Source: Botryococcus braunii
Lineage: Eukaryota > Chlorophyta > Trebouxiophyceae
Length of the DNA: 64,000 nucleotides
Direction: 5' to 3'
Assembly (NCBI GenBank): GCA_002005505.1
Contig: MVGU01001448.1
Span: 51,471 to 115,470, forward strand
This document shows, one piece after another, positions 22,272 to 32,380 of this stretch. The number at the start of each line of letters is the position of its first letter. The stretch's first letter is position 1. Position numbers and translations under genes: made by a program. The notes beneath the pieces are model-generated. The model ran no database searches. It saw only the letters and a program-made list of their open reading frames with translations, and was not told the DNA's origin.

Positions 22272-22983
22272 ACTTAAGACGCAGTTGTGTCGCCATCGAA
22301 TATGGCAAACCCTTCAGGAACCTATGCACATCCTCAGTCCCCGAGTGCCCCGCCCCCATCCGTGCACGGAGTTGTTGGAATTTGCTCACATATATGGTAA
22401 TTCTACCAGCGGTTTCCAAGGTTAAGGCATCAAACAACGGCAACAACACTTCAGGCGACTCAAGCCGACCGAAATGTGCCGTCATAAAGGACTCAACCTG
22501 ATCCCAGCGCAGCAAAGTGCCAACACCCATGGCCGACACAAACGCATTCCATAACCTGAGAGCAGATCCTGTGAAGCTTGCTGTTGCACGTCGAACACAA
22601 GAATCTTCCACGTACAAGTTTGCCGTAAGTGGAAACTTCGAACGTGCAGCAATGACCCACTCCTTGGGTGAGAGCTCACTCTCATATCCTGAAAACTCCG
22701 GCACCTTAGATATGGCGGGCATACTCACTCGAGGAGAGGAATCACCTGCCAGGTTTGCCATAGTTGTGGTACAAGCCCTCATGAAGTCTGCTTGTGCCTG
22801 CCAAGCGGGTTCCATGTAAGCCCGCATGGCGGCTATCACATCCGCATTTTGGCGACTAGCTCTCTCCGCCTCAGTCTCTGCTACTTCACGTTCCACAGGT
22901 GCTTCACGATCAATAGCTATAGGTGCTTCACGATCAATAGGTGGGTTGAACTCCCCACCCTCATTAGGAACAATATCGGACAT
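22102..22983 (-). CDS. Gypsy Gag of element A
   Basis: A 293-codon frame starting MSDIVPNEGGEF about 55 bp after the PBS. It has an acidic N-terminal stretch with an APIAIDREAP-type repeat, then a capsid-like region (VPEFSGYESELSPKEWV, LRLWNAF, GLPYSM). It ends out of frame just before the zinc knuckle, which is in the pol frame. The shift falls at a seven-C run (22132-22138 on the plus strand), so gag and pol were probably one continuous frame, as in most chromoviruses. Confidence 0.85.
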   Translation of the reverse strand: MSDIVPNEGGEFNPPIDREAPIAIDREAPVEREVAETEAERASRQNADVIAAMRAYMEPAWQAQADFMRACTTTMANLAGDSSPRVSMPAISKVPEFSGYESELSPKEWVIAARSKFPLTANLYVEDSCVRRATASFTGSALRLWNAFVSAMGVGTLLRWDQVESFMTAHFGRLESPEVLLPLFDALTLETAGRITIYVSKFQQLRARMGAGHSGTEDVHRFLKGLPYSMATQLRLKFAGSNAPVQSYIDALCALPDRVPASPKAKKAKPDLGVKDAGVTRTPPCRQTKGPPD

Positions 22984-23036
22984 AGCTTATGCGGAAGAGT
23001 ATTAAGCTTTTAACACACGAGAGAGGACGACTTTAA

Positions 23037-23050
23037 CGTCGCCGATACCA
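23037..23050 (-). promoter_or_regulatory. Primer-binding site of gypsy element A
   Basis: Two bases after the 5' LTR the element strand reads TGGTATCGGCGACG, which begins with the TGG expected for pairing with a tRNA 3'-CCA end; the primer tRNA would end CGCCGATACCA. Confidence 0.8.
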
Positions 23051-23052
23051 AA

Positions 23053-23402
23053 TGTTGTGTTTGGTATCAGTACAGAACGGAATCCGAAGATTAAAGTTGG
23101 AATTAGTGAGCTAGACGGCTCCCTGCCGTCCCAAGGCCTTCGGCCTTGGCGTCCTTTGGGATCCCATAAATGGATCCTTTAGGACAGGCGTCCAGTAGGA
23201 TCCTACGTATGGGATCCTTTGGACTAGTCCGATAACCCCTCCTGAGTTTCAGGACATGCACGCCAGCTGTCCGCCAGCTGGAGAGATGCTTCAAGACTAG
23301 GCCATGGCCACGTCAGCCTTGGATTCGCTGATCGATCGCACCCTCGAGATCGTGGTTCCCAAATCGGGTACCCATAATCTCGCTGGTACCCACAGCACAA
23401 CA
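23053..23402 (-). repeat. 5' LTR of gypsy element A
   Basis: 350 bp, nearly identical to 17435-17784. It joins directly to RNase H sequence of element B at 23403. Confidence 0.92.
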
Positions 23403-25400
23403 TCTTGCGGTTGTGGCTGACGCATCGGGGACCGCTTTGGGGGCCATTCTTCTGCAGGAGGATCAGCCTGTGGCTTTTGAATCACGCGTGTTGTCTCCTG
23501 CAGAACGTAACTACCCTGTCGGTGAGCAAGAGTTGTTAGCGGTCATTCATGCCCTGCAAATATGGCGTTGTTATGTGGAGGGTGTGAAATTCACCGTTGT
23601 TACGGATCATAAACCAAATGTTTTCATGCCTACCAAGGTTGCCTTGTCTCCTCGTCAAGCTCGCTGGTCAGAGTTCCTGCAGCGCTTTGATTTTGTTTGG
23701 GAGTATCGTCCTGGTCGCACGAATTGGGCAGATCCTCTCTCGCGCCGACCCTCTGTTAGTCTTAATAGTATACGCAGTGCTCTACGGTCGGCTGCCGGCC
23801 GATCTCCCAAGGCGGCAGGAGGGGGTCCATCAGTTACTGATGGGTCTAGGGTTACTGCTAGAACTAGGGTTACTGCTAGGTCAGAGCGTGAGGATGAGGG
23901 CTCTTTGCGGTTGTGGTCTGAGGAAACACCGGATATACTCGCCAAGATTAGAAGTGCAAGCGAGGGACTCACCGGGGACGAGCTAGAGGGACTGAAAGGG
24001 CTGGTGGAGAAGGACGGCATGTGATGGTGTGACAACAGGGATGGTGATCAGCGCGTATTTGTGCCGGATGCGCCGGGGCTGCGACAAGAGGTGACGGCAA
24101 TTTGCCATGATAGCACCTATGCAGGCCATTTCGGACAGCGCAAGACTACGAGGTTGGTGCAAAGGGGATTCTTCTGGCACAGTTTGTACGCTGATGTTTG
24201 CAATTATGTGGCATCTTGTGACTCCTGCCAGAGAAATAAGCCCTTGTCTGGTAAGCCTCACGGTCTTCTTACACCCTTGCCCGTTGCAGAACGCCCTTGG
24301 GAACATATCTCAATGGATTTTGTGATGGGCTTGCCAAAAACGAGGGATGGGCATGATGCTGTACTTGTGGTGGTGGATCGGTTCTCTAAAATGGTGAGGC
24401 TCATGCTAACAACAGTCACGTTACGGCAGCGGGTTCTGCAAGGTTGTTTCTCAACAATGTGTTTAAGGATTTTGGCATGCCTAAGACCATTGTGTCTGAC
24501 AGAGACCCCCGGTTCACGGGTAAATTCTTTGTGGACTTGTGTAAATTGCTTAAAATCACTCAGTCTTTCTCGTCGGCGTATCATCCGCAAACCGACGGCC
24601 AGACTGAGCGGGCGAACCGGGTGGTGGAGGATGTGTTGAGGCACTATGTTGCACCAGATGGGAAAGATTGGAACTTACACTTGCCCATGTGCGAATTTGC
24701 AATTAATAATGCCTGGCATGACTCCATGAAGTGTACGCCATTCTTCTTAGTGTATGGCAAGCACCCGCAGGTGCCTGGGCACCCAGACTTTGTGAGCAAG
24801 GTTCCTCAAGCACAAGGGGTTGAGCGCAGAATGCAAGAGCTGTGGAAGCGGGCCAAGGAGTGCCTGGACGCAGCAGTGAGCCGGCAGAAGGCCTACGTCG
24901 ATGCGCGCAGGTCTCCAATCTCGTTTGAAGTTGGGGAGCATGTGTTGCTCTCAACGAGGTATGCTCGGCCAAAGAGTGTGATTGGGAAGAAACTCTTGCC
25001 ACGGTGGATGGGGCCTTTTGTGGTGACGGAGAAGGTGAACGAGGTCGCGTATCGGCTGTCTCTCCATGAAACCCTGAATTGGCATAATGTCTTCCATGTG
25101 TCGTTGCTCAATACTTATGTGCAGGGGGGGCGTGTAAAACCTCCCCCCATGCCTGAGATTGTCAATGGCGAACCTCAATATGAGGTGGAAACGATTTTAG
25201 GGGATCGACTTCGGGGTGCTCAACTGGAGTTCCTTGTCCATTGGAAAGGATACTCACAAGAGCACAATAGCTGGGAGCCAGCTGAAGCCCTTCTCGAGCA
25301 TTGCGAGGATTTGGTGAATGAATATTGGGGTCAGCCAAGAGCCCATACGCAGAGCAGGGGTAGAAAACCTGTGCGTGCAAAATCCAAACCTCAACGGTAG
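23403..25400 (+). pseudogene. Truncated gypsy pol of element B (RNase H, integrase, chromodomain)
   Basis: Starts abruptly inside RNase H (ADASGTALGAIL) at the junction with element A's LTR. TGA at 24022-24024 replaces a Phe codon of A, and one G is missing near 24421 relative to A, moving the frame to that of 24444-25400. The integrase DDE residues (SDRDPRFTG, TDGQTERANR) and the chromodomain (VHWKGYSQEHNSWEP) are intact. Gag, protease and reverse transcriptase are absent on the left. Confidence 0.9.
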
Positions 25401-25506
25401 ACAGTGTGTCATGCCTGTCAAACGATGAACACTGTGAGAATGAACGAAATGCGGGTGTCAGATTGCAAGTGTGTAGTTTGTATACCCATACCCACTTGTC
25501 CGGCAA

Positions 25507-25953
25507 TTGCGGGGTGCTCTTGTAGCCTGGCGTCCCAACGCGGGGGACGCCCTGCGACGCCCTAGAAAAGCCTTTGCGTTGTCTCGCTCGTGGGCTGGAC
25601 CGGTCTTGCGAATGTGTGCTGGGGGCATTAACGGAGGTATAGTACCGCCTGAAATCAGGGTCATGCTGGCCGCCTCGCTCCTAGCGCCTGACCCACCATC
25701 ATTCGGCTTGGCCACTGTGGCTGGAGTAGAGTCTCCAGTTTCTTGGGCATTAATCTGGGGTCTTGTGCATTGGGGGGCTTGTGGCTGTCAATGGCAGGTA
25801 GCAAGCAATGCGTTAGCCTTTGGGAAGCCTAGGTCTCATGGCGAGATCGAGCGTACGGGATACGCTGACAACGGTGCGACCGTTGGGTTGGTCTCTGGTG
25901 GTCTCCCACCGCCAGAAAGTGCCACTGGAGTTGCCAGGAGGGCAACTGCTTAA
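25507..25953 (+). CDS. Possible extra ORF between pol and LTR (gypsy B)
   Basis: 148 codons, the counterpart of the frame at 17796-18242, with the same start and stop and four visible amino-acid differences. It is the only frame in both copies that is not broken, but it is also short. No domain is recognised and a coding role is unproven. Confidence 0.3.
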   Translation: MRGALVAWRPNAGDALRRPRKAFALSRSWAGPVLRMCAGGINGGIVPPEIRVMLAASLLAPDPPSFGLATVAGVESPVSWALIWGLVHWGACGCQWQVASNALAFGKPRSHGEIERTGYADNGATVGLVSGGLPPPESATGVARRATA

Positions 25954-25964
25954 GTGGGGAGGGA
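25952..25964 (+). promoter_or_regulatory. Polypurine tract of gypsy element B
   Basis: AAGTGGGGAGGGA directly before the LTR, as in element A. Confidence 0.85.
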
Positions 25965-26314
25965 TGTTGTGCTGTGGGTACCAGCGAGATTGTGGGTACC
26001 CGATTTGGGAACCACGATCTCGAGGGTGCGATCGATCAGCGAATCCAAGGCTGACGTGGCCATGGCCTAGTCTTGAAGCATCTCTCCAGCTGGCGGACAG
26101 CTGGCGTGCATGTCCTGAAACTCAGGAGGGGTTATCGGACTAGTCCAAAGGATCCCATAAGTAGGATCCTACTGGACGCCTGTCCTAAAGGATCCATTTA
26201 TGGGATCCCAAAGGACGCCAAGGCCGAAGGCCTTGGGACGGCAGGGAGCCGTCTAGCTCACTAATTCCAACTTTAATCTTCGGATTCCGTTCTGTACTGA
26301 TACCAAACACAACA
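25965..26314 (+). repeat. LTR of gypsy element B
   Basis: 350 bp, TGTTGTG...CACAACA. It is followed by TT and a PBS (TGGTATCGGCGACG, 26317-26330) and then gag. It therefore serves as 3' LTR to the pol on its left and as 5' LTR to the gag on its right. Confidence 0.92.
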
Positions 26315-26383
26315 TTTGGTATCGGCGACGTTAAAGTCGTCCTCTCTCGTGTGTCAAAAGCTTAATACTCTTCCGCATAAGCT

Positions 26384-26731
26384 ATGTCCGATATTGTTCC
26401 TAATGAGGGTGGGGAGTTCAACCCACCTATTGATCGTGAAGCACCTATAGCTATTGATCGTGAAGCACCTGTGGAACGTGAAGTAGCAGAGACTGAGGCG
26501 GAGAGAGCTAGTCGCCAAATTGCGGATGTGATAGCCGCCATGCGGGCTTACATGGAACACCCTTGGCAGGCACAAGCCGACTTCATGAGGGCTTGTACCA
26601 CAACTATGGCAAAACTGGCAGGTGATTCCTCTCCTCGAGTGAGTATGCCCGCCATATCTAAGGTGCCGGAGTTTTCAGGATATGAGAGTGAGCTCTCACC
26701 CAAGGAGTGGGTCATTGCTGCACGTTTGAAG
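26384..26731 (+). pseudogene. Truncated gypsy gag
   Basis: Starts MSDIVPNEGGEF like the gag of element A and follows it closely for about 116 codons. It then breaks off inside the capsid region, where the tRNA-like repeat begins. The two sequences share AACTTC at the breakpoint. Confidence 0.88.
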
Positions 26732-27053
26732 TTGTGCCGGGGGATCGAACCCTCGACCGACTCGACCCAGAGTCGCGGTTCTAACCGATCGGCTAAAAGT
26801 ACCAAGGTAATTGTACGATTAATCGCCCGCTTATGTATCCGAGCCGGATCGGGGACAAGAGATCCCGATCCGCTCCGCACTACATCTCCCCCCACCTAAG
26901 AACCGAGCGTCCTCGCTCGTATTCCACTCTAGGTAAGGAGGCAGCGGCCCGATTGGCCGCCAGGGAAGGAGATATACCGCGCTTACATCCCGCGATTATC
27001 GCCACCGATCACCGAATCCCCCCCTTCGCACTGTGCCTGATCACGTGGCCACT
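26732..27053 (-). repeat. tRNA-promoter-bearing repeat, copy S1
   Basis: A ~322-bp unit shared with 47078-47400 (opposite orientation) and partly with 42031-42160. Its minus-strand 3' part is tRNA-like, with A box TAGCCGATCGG (26785-26795) and B box GGTTCGATCC (26742-26751). Upstream of that, a 9-bp stem (26845-26853 with 26864-26872) forms a strong hairpin. The unit begins TGGCCACGTG and ends CACAAC. It could be a SINE-like element, but the tRNA part is at the 3' end, so I favour an LTR of a small non-autonomous element. Confidence 0.7.
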
Positions 27054-27541
27054 ATCGTGGGGCCTCAAACACGTGCACCAAGCACCTTCGATCGATATGG
27101 GCCCATCTCAGACTCGCGCTCATACCCCAGGCGATTTACCATGAAAAATCCCCCATGCCCTCATGCCTCGGGGTGGCTCCAAGCCCTCCCGGTGGAGCGC
27201 ATGGGCCAGGTCATGGCCAACATCGAGTTCCGGTGTCGGCGTCGGTATCAGCTCCTTATTCCCATGTTCCCAGGGGGGGCTCCATGTCCCCGGTGTGGCC
27301 AGGACATGGATCGGTTTGGGGACCACGCGGTCCAATGCAGGGTCGGTCGCGGGGTGGCGGTCACCTATCGCCATAACGCGGTGCGGGATATGTTGTTTCG
27401 GATAGGGAAGGAGGTGGAGGCGGTCGTCACCCGGGAACCGCCTCTTCCGGTTCGGGTTGTGGGTTTTGAGACGTGTCGGCCGGACTTGGTCTTTCTTGAT
27501 AGGGATGGGGGCCGGGATCTCTATGTTGATGTGGTGGAAAC
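27054..27541 (+). pseudogene. C-terminal part of a non-LTR retroelement with RLE-type endonuclease (left half)
   Basis: The open frame carries WLQALPVERMGQ, a CCHC zinc motif (CPRCG...FGDHAVQC), YRHNAVRD and then RPDLVFLDRDGGRDLYVD, i.e. a PD-X14-D arrangement. CCHC followed by PD...D is the layout of the restriction-like endonuclease at the C terminus of R2/CRE-like non-LTR elements and their algal relatives. The upstream reverse transcriptase is missing. Copia copy C1 interrupts it at 27542, and it resumes at 41567. Confidence 0.65.
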
Positions 27542-28235
27542 TGTTGAGTTCTGAACATTATTATTGAATGCCTTGTGCTTTAAGTGATCTTCACGTGTGC
27601 ACTATTAGGATATGGGTCCATTGATAAAATAAGGTACCTTAAGACACAGTAGATTGTGGACGATTTCGAACATAAGGTACAGTCTGATCTAGATTACACG
27701 TTTGTCGAGTGAACTCTCAAGGCTGCCCCACCGGTGTGAATGCCAACTGGTTGTGAAAGATGCTGGGCATTGCCAGATGCTAGTCTTGTCCAACAGTCGT
27801 GCTTTATACTCAGCAGACAGGCGTATGGACTGCAGCTGGAGTAACATCGTATGCTGACGACCTGTCTGCCTCGTACAGGTGCGGTGCGGCAGTGTGTGTT
27901 GTGTCATTGTTGCTATTTTGAGAGTGAACAAGCTTAGTGTACCCTGTAGTCACTTAAACAGACAAGGGATAGTGACTGTAGGGAGTATAGGCATGTACTT
28001 GAACGTAGCCGCATAGAGCCTTATCTAGTAAGTGCTTGATCGATGCTTGAGTGCATTACAATGATGTAACGGAACTGGTTGTGAAAGATGCTGGGCATTG
28101 CCAGATGCTAGTCTTGTCCAACAGTTGTGCTTTATACTCAGCAGACAGGCGTATGGACTGCAGCTGGAGTAACATCGTATGCTGACGACCTGTCTGCCTC
28201 GTACAGGGAAAGCCGATTGCCCATAACCTTTTACA
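27542..28235 (+). repeat. 5' LTR of copia C1
   Basis: 694 bp, TGTTGAG...TTTTACA, with a 135-bp internal direct duplication (27745-27879 and 28073-28207). Its last bases GCCCATAACC-TTTTACA plus the following PBS GGTTATGGGC form a 10-bp hairpin across the LTR edge. Confidence 0.93.
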
Positions 28236-28269
28236 GGTTATGGGCCCACGCCCTTCCAGCTGAGCCAAG
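28236..28269 (+). promoter_or_regulatory. Long half-tRNA primer-binding site, copia family 2
   Basis: GGTTATGGGCCCACGC and the next 18 bases are complementary to a tRNA 5' half: a D-arm/A-box-like TGGCTCAGCTGG followed by GTGGGCCCATAACC, ending in the CCCATAA anticodon loop typical of initiator Met tRNA. The same block follows the 5' LTRs of C2, C3 and C4 (33074, 49376, 55085). Confidence 0.72.
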
Positions 28270-28625
28270 GAAAAGCAGGAGTGAAGGTCGTCTACGGATG
28301 GGTCAGACGTAAGCGTCAACAAAGGAGCTCGAGCATGGCGCAGCGGCGCAAGGGAACTCGAGTGTACCAGGACCATTATCTTACTCACAGTTTACCTTTC
28401 TGGGAAATTCATAATTGAAGTTTTAGCTGTGCTTTATCATTCATCGACGTTGTCTAGAAGCACTGAGTGAGTCGGGCCGGACTCCGGCGAAAACTTCTGA
28501 GGGGAACATATCTGCTACTACTGTGCAAGACTGGCTGGTAAATTTCCATGACATGGAGGGAATTGTAGGGTATTGCTGCATTCCAGAAGTTTATGAGTAA
28601 GTTTGGCTGGTGAAGTGACAATAGT

Positions 28626-31600
28626 ATGACAAAAAGGGGCAAAGAAAAGGAAAGTAGCAGTGAAACAGCAATGTCTCAACCTGGAGAAGTCAGTGGGGCC
28701 ACTTCAGGGCAGTCTATGACCGGGACACAATCAGCCACTGCAGAACCAAAGGTGGAGATTGACAAGGCAGCCTACATCCCCAATACCTCTAATCCAAAGA
28801 TGACCGTCATGCTTGATGATGGAGGGCGCAATTTTGAATTTTGGTATGAAGCTTTGGAGGCGTGCGCAAACACCAAGGGGGTCAGAGCAGCTTTGGAGAG
28901 GCCAATGCCAGGGTCGGTGGAGAACTCAGCCATCAAGCAGTGGCTGATCCAGTCAGTTCCAGTCATCTGGCATTCTCAGATCTCATGCCACAAAGCAGCG
29001 TTCGACTTCATCACGTGGGTGAAGAACAGTCACACTGGAGGGAGCAACCAAGACATCAACCTTGAGTGGTACAAGGAAATGGAGCAGGGCATTAAGACAG
29101 GGGAGACACTCAAGGTCTACCTCTACAGAATGATGGATCTGGCTACAAGTCTCAGAAACAACGCGTTCATCCTCTTGGACCACAATGTTGGGGAGCTGAT
29201 GGTGAAGGGCCTCCCTCCTGTGCTGAGGCTCGAGTCCCTGGAGGTTATGGCAACCGACAAGCCGCCATTGGAGCTGATTCAAAGAATCCTGCGCGCCGCA
29301 GCCAGCCGTGGGTACAAGGACCCACCTGCAGAGGGAACACCTCAGGCCATGGCAGCTGCAGCAGTGGCTGGTCCCTCTGGGGGGGTAGCTAGAGCGTCAT
29401 CAAGCGCTGGAGCTGCACCAGGAGTGGGAGCAGTACCGGGAGTTGGAGCAGCACTACCAGCAAACGAACAGCATCCCGCTGGCCCCTCTGCAACTACTTT
29501 TGGTGGCAGGGGGCGTGGACCTGGCAGGGCAAGAAGGCCCAGAGAGGAGCTTACATGCCACTTCTGCAAGGCAAAGGGCCACTTCATGACTGACTGCGGA
29601 CCGCTCAGGCAGCTGCAGGCTCTGCATCAAAACATGCAAGCGGCAAGCGTTGGGCCTGCAGCTTACTGGGGCCAGGGAGGCCCACAGTCGTCTCCTCAAG
29701 CCTGGTGGGACCATGGATCTGGCCGGGGTGGCTCGCCTTCATCCGCTTCCAGCCCTGGACCACCTTCAGCATATAACTATCCAACAAGTCAACACACGTT
29801 TCCGGGGTGGCATTTACCACCTCCACCCCCTCCTTCTGGTGAGGCGATGTTTATCTTTCTCAATGTGCTTGCCCCAACTTCGCATGGAGCTAGCAGCACA
29901 TCTTGGTTAATAGATAGTGGTGCCTCTGTGCATATAGTCAATGATCTCTCATTGCTCCATAATCCGGTTATGCATGGACAGCCTCTTCCTCTGCACTTGG
30001 CAACCTCAGACGCCAAGGGAGGAATCATTGCATATGGGTCTGTATGCCTTGTGAATGCAAGGCACGAAGTATTCTGGCTGCACAATGTGCAGTGTGTTCC
30101 TTCTGCGCATACCAACCTCATTTCAGTCACTGGTGCAATTCAGGATGGAGCATCTTTCCTGACTGACACTGCAGGTGGTTACACAGCCATTAAGGGACCT
30201 GAAGGGTGATGTGGAGATATCACCCGCGCACGAGGTCTGTTTTTTTTGGAGTTTGTTAGTCCTGTCAGAGGGCAGCAAGTTGGCTGCAGACATATTGATC
30301 ACATGGCTGAGGCGTCTCATCTTAGGAAAGGACACGTGTGTAGCGAGAGATCTGTGTGGCATGCTAGGTTAGGTCATCCTGGTGCCAGCAGCATGCAGAG
30401 GTTCTCCAAGGAAGATCTGGTTACAGGAATCAATATCTCCCTTGCTCCCTGCTCTGAGTGCCCCAAGCACTGTGAATCGTGTATACAAGGGAAACACTCC
30501 AGACCTCCTTTCCCTGTATCTTCCAGGCCTGCACATAACCCACTCGATAGAGTCCATGTGGATACTGTGGGTCCCATATCACCCCCTGCCATCACAGGTG
30601 AACGATATTGGGTCACTGTAGTGGATGAAAGTTCACACCAAGTTGCCTCCCTGCCTGTGAAGTCAAAGGATTGCATCCCAAAGGCTGTGATAGACCTGCT
30701 CCGTTTTTGGCAGACCCAACGAGGCACGGTTGTGAAGTGTGTGAGGACTGACAGGGGTTCAGAGTTCCTGAACCAGCAATTCAAAGAGTTTTGTGCTCAG
30801 CAGGGCACTCAGATGGAGTCCTCAGCGCCCTACACGCCTCAGCAGAATGGGGTGGCGGAGAGGATGAATAGGACCCTGAAGGAGCGAACAAGGACTCTGT
30901 TGGTCCATGCTGCAGCAGACCCTTCCCTGTGGAAGGAGGCGCTTGAGACAGCTACCCTCCTCTACAATGTGGGTCCTACTTCAGGCAGGTCCCTGACCCC
31001 CATGGAATTATTCTTTGGTGTCAAACCTGATGTGTCTGTGCTGCGCACGTTTGGCTGTGTAGCCCATGTGCACATTCCCAGTGGCCAAAGGTCTGTTTTT
31101 GGGCCCAAGACCATCCCTGGGATGTTTACTGGTTATTGTCCCCAGTCTAAAGCGTATCGTGTGTACGTGGGGAATGGAGTCTGGAAGGAGAGTAGGGACG
31201 TCAGCTTTATCGAGCACTTGAGGGGGGCTGAGAGAGTGGGTCTATCAAAGGTCCAGCCTGGGTCTGTCTATGATTCTAGGATATCACCCCCCCTTGGCAG
31301 TGAGAATCTGGCAACGCCTCAAGCAATTCCCGCTGCTGCTCCACCCACGTTCTGGGATGAGGAGGATGACCATGGAGTGGAGACGCTTTCCACTGGGGCT
31401 CCTGGGACCTCTGGACTTTGTGCTGGGGATCAGTCTGGAGACGGGACCATAGCAGCACATGACCAAGGAACCCCCACCAGCCTGGATTCTACTGTTGGGA
31501 CCCCAGAACCATCTCAGCACTCGTGGTCGGTGCTTGAGCATATGCAGAATTTTGCCAGGGGGGGTGTAGAAACTCAATCCCAGGTAGAAAAAATGCAGAA

Positions 31601-32380
31601 GGTACAAGAGGGGTTGCGAATGCAGGGGAAGTCACAAATTCCCCTTCCTCCAGGGACCACCCTTACAAGGGAGCAGCGTTATGTACAGCGCGTGGCTAGG
31701 AGAGAGCATTCTGACATCCCATTGCATGCCCCTGACCCAGGTCAGGCAATTGTGAGTGAGCCAAACATGGTTGGTCTCCCTGATATGCAGGGGCAGGTTG
31801 AGAGTCGAGGCTATGTTCGGTGCAGATGTAAGAGATGAGAGTAGTGGGTTAGACATGCCAGCAGCAGGGGAAGCTGGTGCCCAATCCCAGTCACTGGCTA
31901 GTCATGCTTATGGTGTGCAGGCTGACATTGTAGGCGCAGCTCAGGCAAGTCTGGGTGGTGTGCCCAAGTGTGAGTCCAGGAGAGAGAGAGAGCTGCTGCT
32001 CCCCTCTGCATTGCGGAAGGTGCGAGAATGTAAGGGTGCTGCACATGAGTCCAGTAGTCAAGGAGAGAGAGAGAGACTTGAGAAGGAATCAGATAATCCC
32101 GGCAGTACTGCCCAGTCCCAGCATAAGGTACATAATGTACCTTATTCTGGCAACCAGGGAGAGAGAGAGAGAGAGAAGGGAACAGCACCAGTAAGGCTGA
32201 CAGCCCTGCTGCACCACAGCATAAGGTACAGAGTGTACCTTCTGTCAGGTTGGGAAAAGTTCACGTACCCTCAAACTTGAGGGAAGCCCAGCGCTCACCT
32301 CAGTGGGAGTTTTGGCAGCAGGCAATGCAAGAGGAGATGGAGTCTTTAGACACCCATGAGGTTATGCAGTATGTGGAAAG
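28626..32380 (+). pseudogene. Copia C1 Gag-Pol, left part
   Basis: Starts MTKRGKEKESSS and carries the zinc knuckle CHFCKAKGHFMTDC, protease (LIDSGASVH) and complete integrase (RTDRGSEF, NGVAERMNR). TGA at 30207-30209 replaces a Trp codon. Two bases are missing near 31803 relative to C2, and two extra bases in a GA run near 32175 bring the frame back. The frame then breaks off at the insertion point of C2, inside the start of the reverse-transcriptase region. Confidence 0.9.

Larger units (their letters stand above)
17435..23402 (-). mobile_element. Ty3/gypsy chromovirus-type element A, pol broken
   Basis: 350-bp LTRs (17435-17784 and 23053-23402) bounded by TGTTGTG and CACAACA flank gag, protease, reverse transcriptase, RNase H, integrase and chromodomain in Ty3/gypsy order on the minus strand. 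The PBS and polypurine tract are in place. Two one-base frameshifts and one nonsense codon interrupt the frame. No target duplication is visible: the left flank ends CTCGC and the right flank starts TCTTG, which is already sequence of element B. At least one end has therefore been rearranged. Confidence 0.92.

Noticed and set aside
26732..26800. Functional tRNA gene (also at 42031 and 47335)
   Set aside because: A and B boxes are good, but acceptor-stem halves do not pair and all copies are embedded in the same longer repeat.
28328..28361. TGGCGCAGCGG, identical to part of initiator Met tRNA, in the copia leader inside CTCGAG arms
   Set aside because: It has the same sense as the tRNA so cannot pair with it as a primer site; probably coincidence or a captured scrap.
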